The notes under the pieces: generated by a model
Databases searched by the model: none
Seen by the model: only the letters and a program-made list of their open reading frames with translations
What the model was told of the DNA's origin: nothing
In this document: one piece after another, positions 11,068 to 19,253 of the stretch
Layout: each line of letters opens with the position of its first letter
How positions within the stretch are numbered: the stretch's first letter is position 1
Source: Thermaerobacter subterraneus DSM 13965
GTDB taxonomy: Bacteria > Bacillota > Sulfobacillia > Thermaerobacterales > Thermaerobacteraceae
Length of the DNA stretch: 64,000 nt
NCBI RefSeq assembly: GCF_000183545.2
Contig: NZ_JH976535.1
Coordinates: forward strand, 1,551,837-1,615,836
Direction of reading: 5' to 3'
Program-made: the position numbers and the translations under genes

Positions 11068-12210
11068 TTACAAGCCCAGCCCGGGCAGTTCCTGCTGGGC
11101 GCTGCCGGTTTCGTCCCGGGACGAGCCCGAACCGCCGCGGGCCGGGCCGGAGCCCGCCCGGGCCCCGCCGGGCCGCACCCCCGTTTCGGGGCCTTCAGCA
11201 TCCAGCCAGGCCGGCACGGGCAGCCCCAGATGCTCGTAGGCGCGGCGCGCCAGGACCCGCCCGCGGGGCGTGCGCTGGAGGAAACCCATTTGCATGAGGT
11301 AGGGCTCGTAGACGTCCTCGATGGTTTCGGGTTCCTCGCCGATGGCCGCGGCCAGGGTCTCCAGCCCCACCGGCCCGCCGCCGTAATGCTGGGCCATGAC
11401 CGCCAGCAGCCGCCGGTCGGCCCGATCCAGGCCCAGCGGGTCGACCTCCATCAGATCCAGGCCCGCCCGGGCCACCTCCGCGGTGATGACGCCCTCCGCC
11501 CGCACCTGGGCGTAATCGCGCAACCGGCGCAGCAACCGGTTCGCCACCCGCGGCGTGCCTCGCGCCCGCCGGGCCACCTCCGCGGCACCTTCGGGGTCGA
11601 TGGCCACCCCCAGGATGCCGGCGGCCCGCAACACGATCCGGGTCAGCTCCTCCGGCCGGTAGTACTCCAGGCGCAGCAGCACGCCAAAGCGGTCCCGCAA
11701 AGGACCCGTCAGCCGTCCCGCCCGGGTGGTCGCACCCACCAGGGTGAAGCGGGGCAGGTCGATGCGCAGGGACCGGGCGGCCGGACCCTTGCCGATGATC
11801 AGGTCCAGGGCGAAATCCTCCATGGCCGGGTAGAGGATCTCCTCGACCGGTCGCGGCAGCCGGTGGATCTCGTCGATGAACAAGACGTCCCGGTCGTTCA
11901 GGTTGGTCAGGAGCGCGGCCAGGTCACCGGCCCGCTCGATGGCAGGACCGGAGGTCATCCGGAAGCCCACGCCCAGCTCCCGGGCGATGACCTGGGCCAG
12001 GGACGTCTTGCCCAGGCCGGGGGGACCGTACAGCAGCACGTGGTCCAGGGCGTCGCCCCGCTCGCGGGCCGCCTGAATATAGATGGAAAGCTTCTCCTTG
12101 ACCCTTTCCTGGCCCGGGAAGTCGTCCAGGGACTGGGGCCGCAGCCCCGCCTCCAGCGGTGCATCGCCGGCCTGCAGGCGGCTGGAGACCACGCGTTCTT
12201 CCTCGATCAC
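11068..12210 (-). CDS. ruvB: Holliday junction branch migration DNA helicase RuvB
   Basis: AAA+ motor of the RuvAB complex that drives branch migration at Holliday junctions. Walker A is [11 protein letters not shown], Walker B is [10 protein letters not shown], sensor 1 is LVGATTRAG, the arginine-finger region is GPLRDRFG, and the winged-helix end is [17 protein letters not shown]. The 380 residues include a low-complexity tail of about 40 after the usual family end. It begins with GTG overlapping the ruvA stop as GTGA. Confidence 0.97.
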   Translation of the reverse strand: MIEEERVVSSRLQAGDAPLEAGLRPQSLDDFPGQERVKEKLSIYIQAARERGDALDHVLLYGPPGLGKTSLAQVIARELGVGFRMTSGPAIERAGDLAALLTNLNDRDVLFIDEIHRLPRPVEEILYPAMEDFALDLIIGKGPAARSLRIDLPRFTLVGATTRAGRLTGPLRDRFGVLLRLEYYRPEELTRIVLRAAGILGVAIDPEGAAEVARRARGTPRVANRLLRRLRDYAQVRAEGVITAEVARAGLDLMEVDPLGLDRADRRLLAVMAQHYGGGPVGLETLAAAIGEEPETIEDVYEPYLMQMGFLQRTPRGRVLARRAYEHLGLPVPAWLDAEGPETGVRPGGARAGSGPARGGSGSSRDETGSAQQELPGLGL

Positions 12211-12872
12211 CGGGCCGCACCTCCCGCCGCTCGGGCGCCGGCCAGGGCCCGCAGGGCGGCCCGCACCCAGGCCGCCGCCGGGGCGCCCGGTTCGACCTGG
12301 CCGGCCACCGCCGCCAGGGCACCCTCGGCCTCAGCGCGGCTGTAACCCAGGGCCTCCAGGGCCGCCAGGGCATCGTCCCGGGGCGAGGCTTCGCCGGTAC
12401 CCGGCGAAGGGACCGCCCCCGCCGTGCCCGTGGCGGCCGGGCCGCCCGCGGCACCGTCCTCCGCCAGCGGCTGCCCCAGCCGGTCGCGCAATTCCGTCAG
12501 CAGCCGCCGGGCCAGCTTGGGCCCGACCCCAGGCACCCGGGTCAGCAGGGCGGGATCCTGGAGGACCACGGCCCGCCGCAGGTCTTCGGGGGTCAGGACC
12601 GACAGCACCGAGAGGGCGACCCGTGGCCCGACCCCCGACACGGCCACCAGGGCGTCGAAGGCCGCCTGCTCGTCGGCCGTGGCAAAACCGTAGAGGGACC
12701 ACTGGTCTTCCCGGACCACCAGCCGGGTGAGGAGCCGCACGGGCTCACCCACCGGCGGCAGCCGGCGCTGGGTCTGGCGGGAGACCGCGACCCGGAAGCC
12801 CACCCCGCCCACGTCGATCCAGGCTTCGTCACCGTGGAAACCGGCCAGCTCGCCGCGCAAGAAGGCGATCAC
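12207..12872 (-). CDS. ruvA: Holliday junction DNA-binding protein RuvA
   Basis: Tetrameric junction-recognition subunit of RuvAB. The 221 residues show the N-terminal OB fold ([21 protein letters not shown]), two helix-hairpin-helix elements ([13 protein letters not shown] and [13 protein letters not shown]) and a C-terminal RuvB-contacting domain ([16 protein letters not shown]), joined by an Ala/Gly-rich linker. The GTG start overlaps the stop of ruvC, and the gene's own stop overlaps the ruvB start, so ruvCAB is a tightly coupled operon. Confidence 0.96.
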   Translation of the reverse strand: MIAFLRGELAGFHGDEAWIDVGGVGFRVAVSRQTQRRLPPVGEPVRLLTRLVVREDQWSLYGFATADEQAAFDALVAVSGVGPRVALSVLSVLTPEDLRRAVVLQDPALLTRVPGVGPKLARRLLTELRDRLGQPLAEDGAAGGPAATGTAGAVPSPGTGEASPRDDALAALEALGYSRAEAEGALAAVAGQVEPGAPAAAWVRAALRALAGARAAGGAAR

Positions 12873-13432
12873 CGGACCGCCCCCCTCTGGAACGGTGCCG
12901 CACCGGCGTCGGGGAGGCCCCGCGATCCGCCCCGCCCCGGAGCCCCGGTCCCGCCCCAAGCCGAGGTCTGGGCATGCAGGCAACACACGGCCACCGCCAG
13001 GGCATCGGCGGCATCGTCCGGAACGGGCGGCCGGGCGAGCCCGAGCAGCGCCTGGACCATGCGCTGCACCTGGACCTTGGAGGCGCGGCCGTACCCCACC
13101 ACCGCCTGCTTGACCTCGTGGGGAGCGTACTCGTGGACGGGAAGCCCCGCCTGGGCCGCTGCCAGCAGGGCGACACCCCGGGCCTGTCCCACGTGCAGGG
13201 CGCTGGACCGGTTCTTCTGGAAGAACAGGCGCTCCACCGCCATCGCCTGGGGCTGGTAGCGGCGGAGGAGCTCCTGGAGATCCCGGTAGATGGCGGCCAG
13301 GCGCTGAGCCGGGGGCTGGCTGGCCGGGGTACGGATCACGCCGTAGGTCACGGGCACCAGGGTGGTACCGGCCACCGCCACGACGCCGAAGCCCATGGTC
13401 GCCGTCCCCGGGTCGATGCCCAGCACCTGCAA
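12869..13432 (-). CDS. ruvC: Crossover junction endodeoxyribonuclease RuvC
   Basis: Holliday junction resolvase with an RNase H fold. It has LGIDPGTATMGFG with the first catalytic Asp, AVERLFFQKN with the catalytic Glu, and the C-terminal PDDAADALAVAV block with the last acidic residues. The TTG start is supported by GGAGGG 7 bases upstream. The tail after residue 160 is extended and Gly-rich relative to most RuvC proteins. It is the first gene of ruvCAB. Confidence 0.95.
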   Translation of the reverse strand: MQVLGIDPGTATMGFGVVAVAGTTLVPVTYGVIRTPASQPPAQRLAAIYRDLQELLRRYQPQAMAVERLFFQKNRSSALHVGQARGVALLAAAQAGLPVHEYAPHEVKQAVVGYGRASKVQVQRMVQALLGLARPPVPDDAADALAVAVCCLHAQTSAWGGTGAPGRGGSRGLPDAGAAPFQRGAVR

Positions 13433-13887
13433 CGCTCATCCCTCCGTTCATCCGGTGGGGGTTCGACAGGCGCCAGGGTGGTTCCTTGTGGAAAGCCAAG
13501 GGCCGCGCCGAGGACCGCGGGGCATCGGACCCCGTGGCGGCGGAGCCGGGGTGGCCCACCGCGGCGGCATGGCCGGCAAGACCCAGCCCCACCGGGCGCG
13601 CCGGGCTTCGGCCAGCCCATGGGAGGGCCTGCCCGTCCCGGGCGGCCGGTCACGGCCCGGGTCCCGTGGGTGCGGGGCGGGACGCCTGCACAGCGGCATG
13701 GGAAGCGGCCTGGAAGGCAGCACGGAAAGGGTGTGGCCAACGACGGAAGGGCGCCGGAACGGGAGCGGGCGCTCCCTGGCCGAACCTCCTCCGGTTCAGC
13801 GGGACGGCGGCCTCCGGAACGGGATGCCGCCCGCGGGCTCCGGCGAGGGGCTCCAGCCCGCTCGCGGCCGCCGGCGACGGGTCGCAG
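13433..13887 (-). other. 455-base spacer without recognisable gene
   Basis: Between the bofC-like gene and ruvC. Short frames are open on both strands, but none has a plausible start plus family pattern. I see no clear promoter or terminator, only GC-rich sequence. Confidence 0.5.
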
Positions 13888-14472
13888 CTACGGCGTCAGG
13901 CTCTCCAGCACGTGCCAGGCTTCGGCCTCGCCTTCCACCACCAGGCCGCGCTCCAGCCGGCGCCGGTCGCCGGGCAGGAGGCGCTCCTCGGGCACGGTGG
14001 TGAGCAGGCGCAGGGGCCCGAGGCCGTCGCCCTGCTCGCCGGGCCGGCCGTAGTACACCGCCACCCGCCCCTGGTGCAGGCCCACCGTGCGGTACCGCAG
14101 CCAGGCCTGGGGCGGGCACGGCTCCTGGACCTCCCGCTCCAGGACCACGCGGTCGGGCGTGGCCTCCACCAGCCGCCAGGTGTCGCGGCTGCGCAAGAGG
14201 TCGGCGACGCGCCAGCCCGTTTCCAGGGCGGTGGGCGGCCGTTCCGTCTCCAGCACCACGCCGCGGCAAGCCGGGTACCGGGTTCGCTCGACCAGCCGGG
14301 TCTCCGCCGTCAGGGTGGCGGCCCGCGCGGGCGGCGCGGGCTTGCGGGCGGCCGGCGCCCGTTCGTCCCGCCCGGCGTCCAGCCGCCACCAGTAGGCGCC
14401 CGCGGCCACCCCGCCCAGGATGGCCACCGCCACCAGCGTGGCCGTTACGGCCTGCTTGCGCCCCAGTGCCAC
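13888..14472 (-). CDS. BofC-like protein (BofC C-terminal domain)
   Basis: The 194-residue protein has an N-terminal hydrophobic anchor (residues 9-28), an Ala/Pro/Arg linker, and from about residue 60 a domain with a CRGVVLETERPP segment, RVAVYYGRPGEQGDGLGPLR and a terminal GLVVEGEAEAWHVLESL. These resemble the BofC C-terminal domain. BofC is an intercompartmental regulator of SpoIVB signalling during sporulation in Bacillus, where bofC also lies immediately before ruvA. The position upstream of ruvCAB supports the call more than the sequence, which is diverged. The GTG start follows GGGAGG. Confidence 0.65.
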   Translation of the reverse strand: MALGRKQAVTATLVAVAILGGVAAGAYWWRLDAGRDERAPAARKPAPPARAATLTAETRLVERTRYPACRGVVLETERPPTALETGWRVADLLRSRDTWRLVEATPDRVVLEREVQEPCPPQAWLRYRTVGLHQGRVAVYYGRPGEQGDGLGPLRLLTTVPEERLLPGDRRRLERGLVVEGEAEAWHVLESLTP

Positions 14473-14680
14473 GGGCCCGCCTCCCGAACCGTACCCGCTC
14501 CGCGGCGGGCACTTCTTCTGGAAGGCGAGGATGCCCGGAGGGGCCTTGCCCTATACCACGCCCCGGACCACCCCGATGCCCGGTGGCCATGGCCGCGTCC
14601 CCTCACCTGCTCCCGGCTCCCGATGCCGCACAGATGCCGTCGCGGGCCGCAGCGGGCCGCCTTTCCCGGGCGGGGGCCGT

Positions 14681-15427
14681 TCAGGATTCCACCAGCAGCT
14701 CGTCGGGCAGCTCGAAGTTGCCGTAGATCTCCTGCACGTCGTCGTGGTCCTCCAGGGCATCCAGCAGCCGCAGCAACTGCTCCGCCTCCTTGCCCTCCAC
14801 CTTCACCTCGGTCTTGGGGACCATGCGCAGCCCGGCATCCTCCACCGGCACGCCGGCCTTTTCCAGCGCCTCCCGGACCCGGTGAAGGTCGTCGGGATCG
14901 GTGTAGATCACGAAGCTGCCGTCCTCGGCCTTCAGATCCTCGGCCCCCGCCTCCACGGCCAGGAGCAGCAGGTCGTCTTCCGCGGGCGCTCCCTGGGCCG
15001 AGACGGTGATGACGCCCTTGCGGTCGAACATCCAGGCCACGCACCCGCTCTCGCCCAGGTTGCCGCCGTGCTTGGCGAAGATATGCCGGATCTCGCCGGC
15101 GCTACGGTTGCGGTTGTCGGTCAGGATCTCCAGCATGAGGGCTACGCCGCCGGGGCCGTAGCCTTCGTAGACGAGCTCCTCGTAGTTCTCCGCCTCGGAC
15201 TCGCCCAGGCCGCGCTTGATGGCCCGCTCGATGTTCTCCGCCGGCATGCTGAACTGGCGCGCCCGCTCCAGCGCCAGGCGCAGGCGGGGATTGGCCTCCG
15301 GATCCCCGCCGCCCTGCCGCACGGCGGTGATGATCTCCCGGGCCAGCTTGGAGAAGATCTTCCCCTTCTTCGCGTCCTGCCGAGCCTTGCGGTGCTTGCG
15401 GTTGGCCCACTTGGAGTGCCCGGCCAT
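14681..15427 (-). CDS. yebC: YebC/PmpR family protein
   Basis: The 248-residue protein opens with the family signature MAGHSKWANRKHRKARQDA and contains GYGPGGVALMLEILTDNRNR and HGGNLGESGCVAWMF. Members act as DNA-binding regulators, and some relieve ribosome stalling at proline-rich stretches, which would be relevant in a proteome this rich in proline. It is full length with an ATG after AAGGAG. It lies between cysK and the bofC-like gene, with its own extended -10 promoter upstream. Confidence 0.95.
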   Translation of the reverse strand: MAGHSKWANRKHRKARQDAKKGKIFSKLAREIITAVRQGGGDPEANPRLRLALERARQFSMPAENIERAIKRGLGESEAENYEELVYEGYGPGGVALMLEILTDNRNRSAGEIRHIFAKHGGNLGESGCVAWMFDRKGVITVSAQGAPAEDDLLLLAVEAGAEDLKAEDGSFVIYTDPDDLHRVREALEKAGVPVEDAGLRMVPKTEVKVEGKEAEQLLRLLDALEDHDDVQEIYGNFELPDELLVES

Positions 15428-15529
15428 GCTCCTTCATCCTCCCGTGACGTGCCGAATGCAGGATGAATGCGCGCTGCGGCCGGCACCATGGCCAGCCGCA
15501 GCCGGGGCCGCGCCCTGTCGCCGCGCCCT

Positions 15530-15538
15530 ATTGTAGCA
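15530..15538 (-). promoter_or_regulatory. Extended -10 promoter of yebC
   Basis: The minus strand reads TGCTACAAT about 105 bases before the yebC ATG: a TGn extension plus TACAAT. No good -35 hexamer is seen. Confidence 0.5.
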
Positions 15539-15672
15539 CGGCCCTCCGGGGCCGCGGCATCCTGCCGGGCGGCCCCCCTCCCGGCGGCAGGTCCCCCGGG
15601 GCCGCCGGCCGGCGGGGCCGGCTCGCGGGACGGAGGGGGAGCAGGGCATCCCCTGCCTGCCCGCGGCGCGGC

Positions 15673-16638
15673 TTACTCCTCGTCGCGGACGAAGGCGGCC
15701 AGGTCTTCCATCATGGAGAGGTAGCGCTCCCCGGTGTCGGGCAGCACCGCCAGCACCCGCCGGCCCGGACCCAGTTCCCGCGCCACCTGCCGCGCGGCCC
15801 ATGCCGCCGCGCCCGACGAGATGCCGGCCAGAAGTCCTTCCTCCCGGGCAAGGCGGCGCATCATGATCACCGCGTCCTCATCCCGGACGGGGATGATGCG
15901 GTCGATCACCTGCCGGTTCAGCACCCGCGGGACGAACCCGGCCCCGATGCCCTGGATGCGGTGGGGCCCCGGCTCCCCGCCCGAGAGCACGGCCGAACCG
16001 GCCGGTTCGACCGCCACCACCAGGCACCCGGGCAGCTGCTCCTTGAGCACCTCCCCCACCCCCGTCAGGGTGCCGCCCGTCCCCACCCCGGCGACGAAGG
16101 CATCCAGCCGCCCGTCCATCTGCTCCAGGACCTCCCGGGCGGTGGTCCGGCGGTGGATCTCGGGGTTGGCGGGGTTGTCGAACTGCATCGGCATGAAGTA
16201 CGTCGGATGCTCCGCCACCAGCTCCTGCGCCCTGCGGATGGCGCCCGCCATGCCCTCGGTCCCGGGCGTGAGGACCAGCTCGGCGCCGTAGGCCCGTAGC
16301 AGCGCCCGGCGCTCCAGGGACATGGTCTCGGGCATCACCAGCAGCAGGCGGTACCCTTTGACCGCGGCCACCATGGCCAGGCCGATGCCGGTGTTGCCGC
16401 TGGTGGGCTCCACGATGGTGTAGCCCGGCTTGAGGCGGCCATCCCGCTCGGCGGCTTCGATCATGCTCAGGGCGATGCGGTCCTTCACGGACCCGGCGGG
16501 GTTGTACGACTCCAGCTTGACCCAGACCTCGGCGCTGTCGCGGGGGATCACCTTGTTGAGGCGCACCACCGGCGTCGCGCCCACCAGTTGCAGGACGTCG
16601 GTCGCCACGCGACCCGCCTGCTGCTTGACGTCGGCCAA
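15673..16638 (-). CDS. cysK: Cysteine synthase (O-acetylserine sulfhydrylase)
   Basis: PLP enzyme making cysteine from O-acetylserine and sulfide. The PLP lysine lies in [10 protein letters not shown]. The substrate loop [10 protein letters not shown], the phosphate loop GTGGT and the GISSGAAA block are present. The TTG at 16638 follows GGGAGG by 8 bases and gives 321 residues, close to the usual 310; upstream residues are non-homologous. In the leader, a GGCGGGA/TCCCGCC hairpin precedes the start and a TTTCCA-16-TATGCT promoter-like pair lies near 16725-16752. Confidence 0.95.
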   Translation of the reverse strand: MADVKQQAGRVATDVLQLVGATPVVRLNKVIPRDSAEVWVKLESYNPAGSVKDRIALSMIEAAERDGRLKPGYTIVEPTSGNTGIGLAMVAAVKGYRLLLVMPETMSLERRALLRAYGAELVLTPGTEGMAGAIRRAQELVAEHPTYFMPMQFDNPANPEIHRRTTAREVLEQMDGRLDAFVAGVGTGGTLTGVGEVLKEQLPGCLVVAVEPAGSAVLSGGEPGPHRIQGIGAGFVPRVLNRQVIDRIIPVRDEDAVIMMRRLAREEGLLAGISSGAAAWAARQVARELGPGRRVLAVLPDTGERYLSMMEDLAAFVRDEE

Positions 16639-16746
16639 GGCCGCGACCTCCCGTTTCCAGATGCCAGAATGACGACCCCGAAAGCTGGGACCGGCGGGAA
16701 GGGCTCCCGCCCAAATCCAGCATACCATGATCGGCAAACTTGGAAA

Positions 16747-16764
16747 CGGGGCCGCACGGCCCCG
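16747..16764 (-). terminator. Short hairpin downstream of yunB
   Basis: A CGGGGCCG-type stem with a 4-base loop is followed on the minus strand by GTTTCC. It may end the yunB message. The T-run is short, so this is a weak terminator at best. Confidence 0.35.
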
Positions 16765-16877
16765 ATCCCTGGCGAGGCGGCCAGGGCGCCGGCGGCTGCG
16801 GGGGCGATCCCCGGGCCCGTCCGCGCCCGGCGCAGCAGGCTCCCAGCCTATGGTGAGGGCCTCTCATGGGGAGCGTC

Positions 16878-17579
16878 CTACGGTGGGCCACCCGACCCCG
16901 GCGCGCCGCCCGGCCACGGGACCACCCAGGGCGGCACCTCGCCCGGTATCACCGTCTCCACCAGGGGGACCGGGACCTCCACCGGGACGGTATCGCCGTA
17001 CAGGGGGATGGCCACGCGCACGGAGGTGCGGATCACCAGCACCACCCGGTGGCGCACCTGGTTGATGCCCGCTCCGTCGAACCGGCTCTGAACGTCCACG
17101 TCCACCCGGCCCAGGGGCAGGATGCGTACGGGCACACCGGGACCCCAGCCGGCCACCAGGGGATTGCCCAGGGCCGCCCCCAGGGGGATCACCACAGGCA
17201 GCGACCGCAGGTGGTTGAGCCGGTCCTGTACGGCCCGCATCACCCGGGCCTGGACGTCGACGATCAGCGGGGTGTTCACCTGGACGAACACCGGCCGGCC
17301 GCCGTCGTACCGCACCCGGATCACGTCCTCGGGCTGGTACCGGCCGGCGATCTCCGCTTCCACGGCGGCACCGATGGCCTCCACCGCCCGGATCTCCGCT
17401 TCCCGCCGGGCAACGGCCATGAGGGCCGGCGCGAGAGCCCGGTCCGCCGCCCAGCCGATCCCCGCGAGGACGAGCAGGGCCAGCACCACCACCCCGCGTG
17501 GCCCCAGGCGCAGCCGGGGCGGCCACCCCACCCCGGACCGCCGGCGGGTCCTGCGGCGCACGTAGGCCAATGCTGTCAC
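16878..17579 (-). CDS. yunB: Sporulation protein YunB
   Basis: The 233-residue protein has one N-terminal membrane helix (VVVLALLVLAGIGWAADRAL) and the YunB pattern: conserved INQVRHRVVLVI and a terminal VPLVETVIPGEVPPW. YunB is a sigma-E-dependent membrane protein needed for normal spore formation in Bacillus. I prefer the GTG at 17579 over the GTG 25 codons upstream because the upstream residues are encoded by a perfect 12-bp hairpin and have no family counterpart. The start sits only 2 bases beyond that hairpin. Confidence 0.8.
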   Translation of the reverse strand: MTALAYVRRRTRRRSGVGWPPRLRLGPRGVVVLALLVLAGIGWAADRALAPALMAVARREAEIRAVEAIGAAVEAEIAGRYQPEDVIRVRYDGGRPVFVQVNTPLIVDVQARVMRAVQDRLNHLRSLPVVIPLGAALGNPLVAGWGPGVPVRILPLGRVDVDVQSRFDGAGINQVRHRVVLVIRTSVRVAIPLYGDTVPVEVPVPLVETVIPGEVPPWVVPWPGGAPGSGGPP

Positions 17580-17581
17580 CG

Positions 17582-17610
17582 CCCCGGGACCGGCCGAGCC
17601 GGTCCCGGGG
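17582..17610 (-). promoter_or_regulatory. Perfect 12-bp hairpin in the yunB 5' leader
   Basis: Arms 17582-17593 and 17599-17610 are exact inverted complements with a 5-base loop. The RNA hairpin would end 2 bases before the yunB GTG and cover its Shine-Dalgarno-like GGGGCG. There is no T-run, so it is not a typical terminator for tyrS. Just upstream, 17612-17620 reads CATACACAT on the minus strand, close to the sigma-E -10 consensus. Confidence 0.5.
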
Positions 17611-17778
17611 TATGTGTATGCGGGCGTGAACAACGCCTGAACGGAGGAGGCCACCGGAGCCGGCGCACACCCACCGGCGGGCCGGCCGCCGGCCCCGGCG
17701 GCAGCGGGGCACCGGGGACCCGCCGCTGCACCGGGTGGGGCCGCCCCTGCCCCGGCCCCGGGCCGTCCCTCGATTCAC

Positions 17779-19017
17779 CTAGCGGGAACCCGGCAACCGC
17801 AGCCGCGCGAACCGCCGCTTGCCCACCTGAAGGACGGCCCCGTCCGCGGGGGCCAGTTCGTCCTGGGGGGAAGCCACCCGCTGGCCGTCCAGGCGCACGG
17901 CGCCCTGCTCGATCAGGCGGCGGGCCTCGCTGTTCGACGACGCCATGCCGGCCGCGCGCAGCAGCCGTACGGCATCCAGGCGCGGGGCCGGCAGCACCAC
18001 CTCGGGCATCTCGGCCGGCAGCTCGTGCCGGCTGAAGACCCGCAGGAACTCCTCCTGGGCCGCATCGGCCGCCGCCCGGCCGTGGTACATCCGCACCAGG
18101 GCGTGGGCCAGGCGGAGCTTGGCATCCCGCGGGTTCACCTGACCGGAGGCCATGCCCTGCTCCAGCCGGCGGATCTCGCCCATGTCCAGATCCGTGGCCA
18201 GCACCATGTACTTGACGATCAGCTCGTCGGGGATGGACATGGTCTTGCCGAACATCTCGCCCGGCGGGTCGGCGATGGCGATGTAGTTCCCCAGGGACTT
18301 GGACATCTTGTCCTTGCCGTCGGTGCCCTCCAAGAGGGGCATCAGCAGGGCCACCTGGGCCTCCTGGCCGTACTCGCGCTGGATCTCCCGGCCGACCAGA
18401 AGATTGAACTTCTGATCCGTCCCGCCCAGCTCTACGTCGGCGCGCACCGCCACCGAGTCGTAGGCCTGGGCCAGCGGGTAGAGGAACTCGTGGATGGCGA
18501 TGGGCCGCCCTTCCCGATAGCGCTGGGCGAAGTCGTCCCGCTCCAGCATCCGGGCCACGGTATACCGGGCCGCCAGGCGGATCACGTCGGCGAAGGTCAT
18601 GGGCCCGAGCCACCGGGCGTTGAAGGTGAGCTCCGTCCGCTCCATGTCCAGGATGCGCCCCAGCTGCTCGGCGTAGGTGCGGGCGTTGGCCCGGACCTGT
18701 TCCTCCGTAAGCTGCGGGCGGGTCACCGACTTGCCTGTCGGGTCGCCGATGCGGCCGGTGAAATCGCCGATGATCAGGACCACCTGGTGCCCAAGGTCCT
18801 GGAACTGCCGCAGCTTGCGCAGCACCACCGTATGGCCGATGTGCAGGTCGGGAGCGGTGGGATCAAGCCCCAGCTTCACCCGCAGGGGCCGGCCCGTTTC
18901 CACGGACCGCTGCAGCTTCTGCAAGAGCTCCTCTTCCGAAACGATCTCCGCGGCTCCGCGGCGGAGCAGCTCCAGCTGCTCGTGGGCCGGGAGTGCCGGG
19001 CCACCCGGTTGGGCCAT
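17779..19017 (-). CDS. tyrS: Tyrosyl-tRNA synthetase
   Basis: Class I synthetase charging tRNA-Tyr. HIGH appears as [10 protein letters not shown] and KMSKS as [11 protein letters not shown]. Tyrosine-binding residues lie in LGLDPTAPD and the [21 protein letters not shown] region, and a C-terminal S4-like domain contains [16 protein letters not shown]. The 412 residues match the TyrZ-like subgroup. The ATG at 19017 has AAGGAAGGGG about 15 bases upstream. No T-box was found: the 237 bases to the divergent PBP gene are too short for a complete one. Confidence 0.96.
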   Translation of the reverse strand: MAQPGGPALPAHEQLELLRRGAAEIVSEEELLQKLQRSVETGRPLRVKLGLDPTAPDLHIGHTVVLRKLRQFQDLGHQVVLIIGDFTGRIGDPTGKSVTRPQLTEEQVRANARTYAEQLGRILDMERTELTFNARWLGPMTFADVIRLAARYTVARMLERDDFAQRYREGRPIAIHEFLYPLAQAYDSVAVRADVELGGTDQKFNLLVGREIQREYGQEAQVALLMPLLEGTDGKDKMSKSLGNYIAIADPPGEMFGKTMSIPDELIVKYMVLATDLDMGEIRRLEQGMASGQVNPRDAKLRLAHALVRMYHGRAAADAAQEEFLRVFSRHELPAEMPEVVLPAPRLDAVRLLRAAGMASSNSEARRLIEQGAVRLDGQRVASPQDELAPADGAVLQVGKRRFARLRLPGSR

Positions 19018-19132
19018 GGCCGTTGCACCGTTCCCCTTCCTTCGACGGACTGGAACGAAGGTAATATAACCGGCATGGACTGACAAGGCGCGCTCCGGGG
19101 GGACGGCGCGGCCGGGCGGCGAAATATGCCCG

Positions 19133-19141
19133 TGGTATAAT
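19133..19141 (+). promoter_or_regulatory. Extended -10 promoter of the PBP1 gene
   Basis: Reads TGGTATAAT, a perfect -10 with TGn extension. A GGACGAACCGGC motif copy starts 6 bases later, about where transcription would begin. No good -35 is seen. Confidence 0.65.
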
Positions 19142-19253
19142 CGGCAGGACGAACCGGCCCCCACCGCCGCCGGCCGCACGCCTTCCGCTGCTGGCGCGGG
19201 ACGGGCGGGCAAGGTTCCCCGGAGGGAGAGCATCCACAGGGGGAGGGACCTGC

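Noticed and set aside
16639..16877. Possible riboswitch or cysteine T-box upstream of cysK
   Set aside because: A hairpin is present but neither T-box nor S-box conserved sequences could be found.
19017..19253. Possible T-box for tyrS
   Set aside because: No T-box sequence (AGGGTGG...CCGCG) and no terminator hairpin were found in the short divergent spacer.
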